Assembly: GCA_016926235.1 (NCBI GenBank) | Contig: JAFGOZ010000589.1 | Span: 1-18,500 of the forward strand | DNA: 18,500 nucleotides | Reading direction: 5' to 3' | Origin: Bacteroidales bacterium | GTDB taxonomy: Bacteria > Bacteroidota > Bacteroidia > Bacteroidales > UBA10428 | Program-made: the position numbers and the translations under genes | Shown: piece by piece, positions 15,959 to 18,500 of the stretch | How positions within the stretch are numbered: the stretch's first letter is position 1 | Layout of the letters: each line of letters starts with the position of its first letter | The notes under the pieces: model-generated | Told to the model about the DNA's origin: nothing | The model's database searches: none | The model's input: the letters and a program-made list of their open reading frames with translations, nothing else

Positions 15959-17962
15959 CTAATATTTTTCGAATTCATCATCAATAACGTTTTCTAAATT
16001 AATTACCGGTTTAGCTGACTTTTTTTGTGCTTTATCTGGTGTAAAATCCTTCACTTTTTCCGATAGTTTTCTTGTTTTATTTTTTCTGTTTGTAACATTT
16101 GCATGGTTCACCTTAAAAAATGAAATCAACTCTTTGAGTATTTCTGACTGGGAAGCCATTTCTTCAGCGCTACTGGCTAATTCTTCAGAAGCCGACGCGT
16201 TTTGTTGAGTAACGCTGCTTAATTGCTGTATGGCATTATTAATCTGATCCACTCCATTGTTTTGTTCAAGGCTTGCGGCTGCTATCTCTCTAACTAATTG
16301 AGTAGTTTTTTCAACTTCAGGAAGAGTCTCTTTCATTCTGTCACCTGCATTTTCAGCATATTCCAGGCTTTTCTGGGCCAGGGATACTATCTCTTCAGCA
16401 GCTACTTTACTTCTTTCTGCTAGCTTACGTACTTCGGCAGCAACTACTGCAAAACCTTTACCATGTTCCCCGGCCCTGGCGGCTTCAACAGCTGCATTCA
16501 ATGCCAGGATATTTGTTTGAAAAGCAATGTCATTAATGATTACAATTTTACTGGCTATTTCTTTGTTGGCACTTTTTGTATTTTCAGCTTTATCATTTAC
16601 TTCGTTTATCCCATCTTGTGCAACAATCGAAATCTTTTCAGTTTGTTGTGCATTTTCTGTGTTTTGCTGAATATTTGCAGCGATTTCTTCCATTGTAGAA
16701 GATATTTCTTCTACGGAGGAAGCCTGTTCATTTGCCCCCTGCGATAATTGAACAGATGTACTACTTACTTCCTGGCTTGCTGAAGCAATATTTTCAGCAC
16801 CGGAAATAATATTTATAACGATATTTCTTAAATTCTCCACCATTTCATTTAAGGCATCTGCAAGTTCACCTACTTCATCTTTTTGATGTACATCAAGGTT
16901 TGTCTCCAGTTGGCCGGATGCAATCAGTTTTGCAAACTGCACTCCTTTATTCAAAGCAATAGTAATTGTTTTACTTATCTGGCTGTTAATAAGAATAAAT
17001 ATTAATAAGCTAATTACAATAGCAGCTATTACAGATGTTCTTACTTTATGAATTATACCCAGTAACTCTTTTTCATAAATAGATACACATACGAAGGATT
17101 CCATTGAATCAATATATTTGAAATACTGGTATTTCATACTGCCATTCCACATATACTTTGTTTTCCCACTCTTCTGTGTTGAACTGATCAATTGTTGGAA
17201 AAACTCTGCTCCTGATTGGTTTTCGCCTTCACTAGTAGGATGAATTATAAAATCCCCATTCTTATCAACTATAAATGGATATCCACTATTAAAATAGGTT
17301 TTCTTTTTAAACATGTTTTTCAAATCGCCCATGTCTTTTTCTCTGATACCAACTCCCAACATGCCTTCTATATTACCATTGATATAGATAGGACAATATG
17401 AAGTTAAATACCAGTCATCAATCACGATTGCCCTTCCTGAGTATTTTTGTCCGTTCATAACTGTTAATGCCACATCCGAATTGCTCGCAACAAGTGTCCC
17501 GTTAACTCTTTTACCATTATTATCAATTAAAGATGTTGATATTCTTATAAATCCATTGGTTGTTTTTTTAAATATAGATACTACAGCTCCAGTTAGTTGA
17601 GCAACTTCATCTACATAATCATAATTCAATGAAATGTCCGCATTGTTAATTAACCAGTAACTATTTGCATCATTTGATTGATCCGATGTCTCTGCTATCC
17701 GGACATTCCCTACTTTCTTTAATAGACTTTCAGCTATATTAAGGGCATTATCAGCGTTTTTTTGGCTACTTTTAATTTGCATTTCAATGTAGTTTGCCAA
17801 ATCATTTACCTGCTCAGACATTCGTGTGTCTGTGTCTTCGATAATTTTAGCTTTTTGCATCCGTATGGTAAAAACTCCCAATGCACTCAGGATTACTACC
17901 ATTATAAGGCCAACTATTACGTTCAACCTTATCCCGATTTTCATGTCTTTAAATGATTTCAT
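15959..17962 (-). CDS. Methyl-accepting chemotaxis protein with periplasmic Cache domain
   Basis: A 667-residue inner-membrane chemoreceptor. TM1 (about 11-33) and TM2 (about 309-327) enclose a periplasmic double-Cache-like sensor of some 270 residues (Cache_3-Cache_2 type; [55 protein letters not shown] motifs). A HAMP domain (about 328-380) leads into the antiparallel coiled-coil signalling domain (about 385-617). The highly conserved hairpin tip that contacts CheA and CheW is intact at 479-518 ([20 protein letters not shown], then [16 protein letters not shown]). Likely methylation helices contain repeated A-S-S/E-E runs. The last 50 residues are a lysine-rich linker with an acidic end and no NWETF-like CheR/CheB docking pentapeptide. 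No cheA, cheW or cheR lies in the window. It has its own terminator and the start ATG 17962 is the first Met before TM1. Ligands of this Cache class are commonly organic acids or amino acids. Confidence 0.95.
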   Translation of the reverse strand: MKSFKDMKIGIRLNVIVGLIMVVILSALGVFTIRMQKAKIIEDTDTRMSEQVNDLANYIEMQIKSSQKNADNALNIAESLLKKVGNVRIAETSDQSNDANSYWLINNADISLNYDYVDEVAQLTGAVVSIFKKTTNGFIRISTSLIDNNGKRVNGTLVASNSDVALTVMNGQKYSGRAIVIDDWYLTSYCPIYINGNIEGMLGVGIREKDMGDLKNMFKKKTYFNSGYPFIVDKNGDFIIHPTSEGENQSGAEFFQQLISSTQKSGKTKYMWNGSMKYQYFKYIDSMESFVCVSIYEKELLGIIHKVRTSVIAAIVISLLIFILINSQISKTITIALNKGVQFAKLIASGQLETNLDVHQKDEVGELADALNEMVENLRNIVINIISGAENIASASQEVSSTSVQLSQGANEQASSVEEISSTMEEIAANIQQNTENAQQTEKISIVAQDGINEVNDKAENTKSANKEIASKIVIINDIAFQTNILALNAAVEAARAGEHGKGFAVVAAEVRKLAERSKVAAEEIVSLAQKSLEYAENAGDRMKETLPEVEKTTQLVREIAAASLEQNNGVDQINNAIQQLSSVTQQNASASEELASSAEEMASQSEILKELISFFKVNHANVTNRKNKTRKLSEKVKDFTPDKAQKKSAKPVINLENVIDDEFEKY

Positions 17963-18130
17963 ACCTGTATTTTTTGGTTAATAAAATGTTCAACACACAT
18001 TATATTTCCTGATATGGTTATAATTTAAGTGTTACGTGCATGATGTGATGTTCAGGAATATAATAATACAAAAATGCATCTAATACATTTTATATATAAG
18101 AGGGAAAAAACCTTTTTTGGTCAGGTATTT

Positions 18131-18151
18131 ACCCTAAAATCAAGATAGGGT
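18131..18151. promoter_or_regulatory. Inverted repeat upstream of the chemoreceptor gene, candidate operator
   Basis: accct-a (18131-18136) and t-agggt (18146-18151) are perfect 6-base inverted arms with a 9-base spacer. It lies in the 293-base gap between the LuxR-type gene and the chemoreceptor gene, about 170 bases upstream of the chemoreceptor ATG. The sequence atttaccct at its left edge also occurs in the dyad at 3536-3558. No U-run follows on the minus strand, so it is a poor terminator for the LuxR gene. The remainder of the gap (17963-18255) is AT-rich and shows no gene. Confidence 0.3.
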
Positions 18152-18255
18152 TCTTACAATTAAAAGGAAGATTTTTAAGGTAAATTCGGACTAATATTTA
18201 TTGGATGGAGTAAAACTAATTGCGGGAGTCTTTATAGTGTCATATAAAGCAAATA

Positions 18256-18500
18256 TTAAATGTCTACCAGTTTGTTTTTTATCGCATACATAACAAGGTG
18301 AGCCGAATTTTTTGTTTCTGTTTTTTCCAATAAACTTGTTCTGTAATTATCGATGGTTTTAGGACTCAAAAAGAGCACTTCCGCAATTTCTTTATTTGAG
18401 TACCCCTGACATATAAGCATTAATACTTCTGATTCCCGGCTTGAGAGTGTGATATTGTTGTTTGAAAGAGCATCTGCTCCTTCATGGGAAATTTTAACTA
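18256..18500 (-). CDS. LuxR/NarL-type regulator, C-terminal part (cut by window edge)
   Basis: The last 80 residues of a DNA-binding regulator read on the minus strand from the right edge to a TAA at 18256-18258. They contain a canonical LuxR/NarL helix-turn-helix: LSSRESEVLMLICQGYSNKE, then IAEVLFLSPKTIDNYRTSLL and the final NSAHLVMYAIKNKLVDI. The preceding residues (VKISHEGADALSNNN) look like the linker after a receiver domain, so the whole protein is most likely a response regulator of about 210 residues; a one-component LuxR protein is the alternative. It is oriented like the chemoreceptor and kinase genes. The start lies outside the window. Confidence 0.92.
   Translation of the reverse strand, partial: VKISHEGADALSNNNITLSSRESEVLMLICQGYSNKEIAEVLFLSPKTIDNYRTSLLEKTETKNSAHLVMYAIKNKLVDI

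Noticed and set aside
18101..18120. A-run/T-run stretch (gggaaaaaacctttttt) as a terminator of the LuxR-type gene
   Set aside because: The complementary runs are separated by only two bases, so they cannot fold as a hairpin, and no GC stem is present.

Overview
The window looks like chromosomal DNA of a marine or sediment-type Bacteroidetes (Bacteroidota). Evidence: AT-rich DNA; a large secreted protein ending in a type IX secretion (Por) C-terminal sorting domain; signal peptides that end in an S/A-Q junction; weak or absent Shine-Dalgarno sites for most genes; and a PAS-rich hybrid histidine kinase. No rRNA, tRNA, CRISPR array, transposase or phage gene is visible. Genus cannot be fixed from this sequence.

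Layout. (1) 213-3494 (-): a 1093-residue type IX-secreted protein with VCBS/FG-GAP repeats, an ASPIC/UnbV-like domain and four DUF5018-like repeats, followed by a clear terminator at 160-189. (2) 3669-7407 (+): a metallophosphoesterase and, 10 bases later, a membrane receptor that joins Cache, PAS, PAS, CBS pair and a DUF294/GlnD-like nucleotidyltransferase. (3) 7616-11177 (+): a DUF485 small membrane protein, an ActP-type cation/acetate symporter with an unusual hydrophilic insertion, and an outer-membrane porin-like protein, ending at a strong terminator (11201-11240). This reads as a complete two-membrane uptake unit for acetate or a related short carboxylate. (4) 11258-12349 (+): a GNAT acetyltransferase and a HEAT-like protein of unknown role. 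(5) 12366-15425 (-): a soluble hybrid histidine kinase with five PAS domains and a C-terminal receiver. (6) 15959-17962 (-): a Cache-type methyl-accepting chemotaxis protein with its own terminator. (7) 18256-18500 (-): the C-terminal part of a LuxR/NarL-type regulator that runs off the right edge.

How they may work together. Four of nine genes are signal-transduction proteins, and two of those carry extracytoplasmic Cache sensors. The most interesting unit is 3669-11177: a Cache/PAS/CBS/nucleotidyltransferase receptor directly upstream of a carboxylate symporter cassette. DUF294-CBS proteins are known neighbours of sodium:solute symporters in other bacteria, so a role in sensing the transported substrate or controlling its uptake is a reasonable inference. 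The phosphoesterase next to the nucleotidyltransferase raises a speculative writer/eraser pairing. Non-coding DNA between these units contains an 11-base-period direct repeat with an overlapping palindrome (7437-7473), a hairpin across the symporter stop codon (9800-9825), and two inverted repeats with 9-base spacers (3536-3558 and 18131-18151) that may be operator sites.
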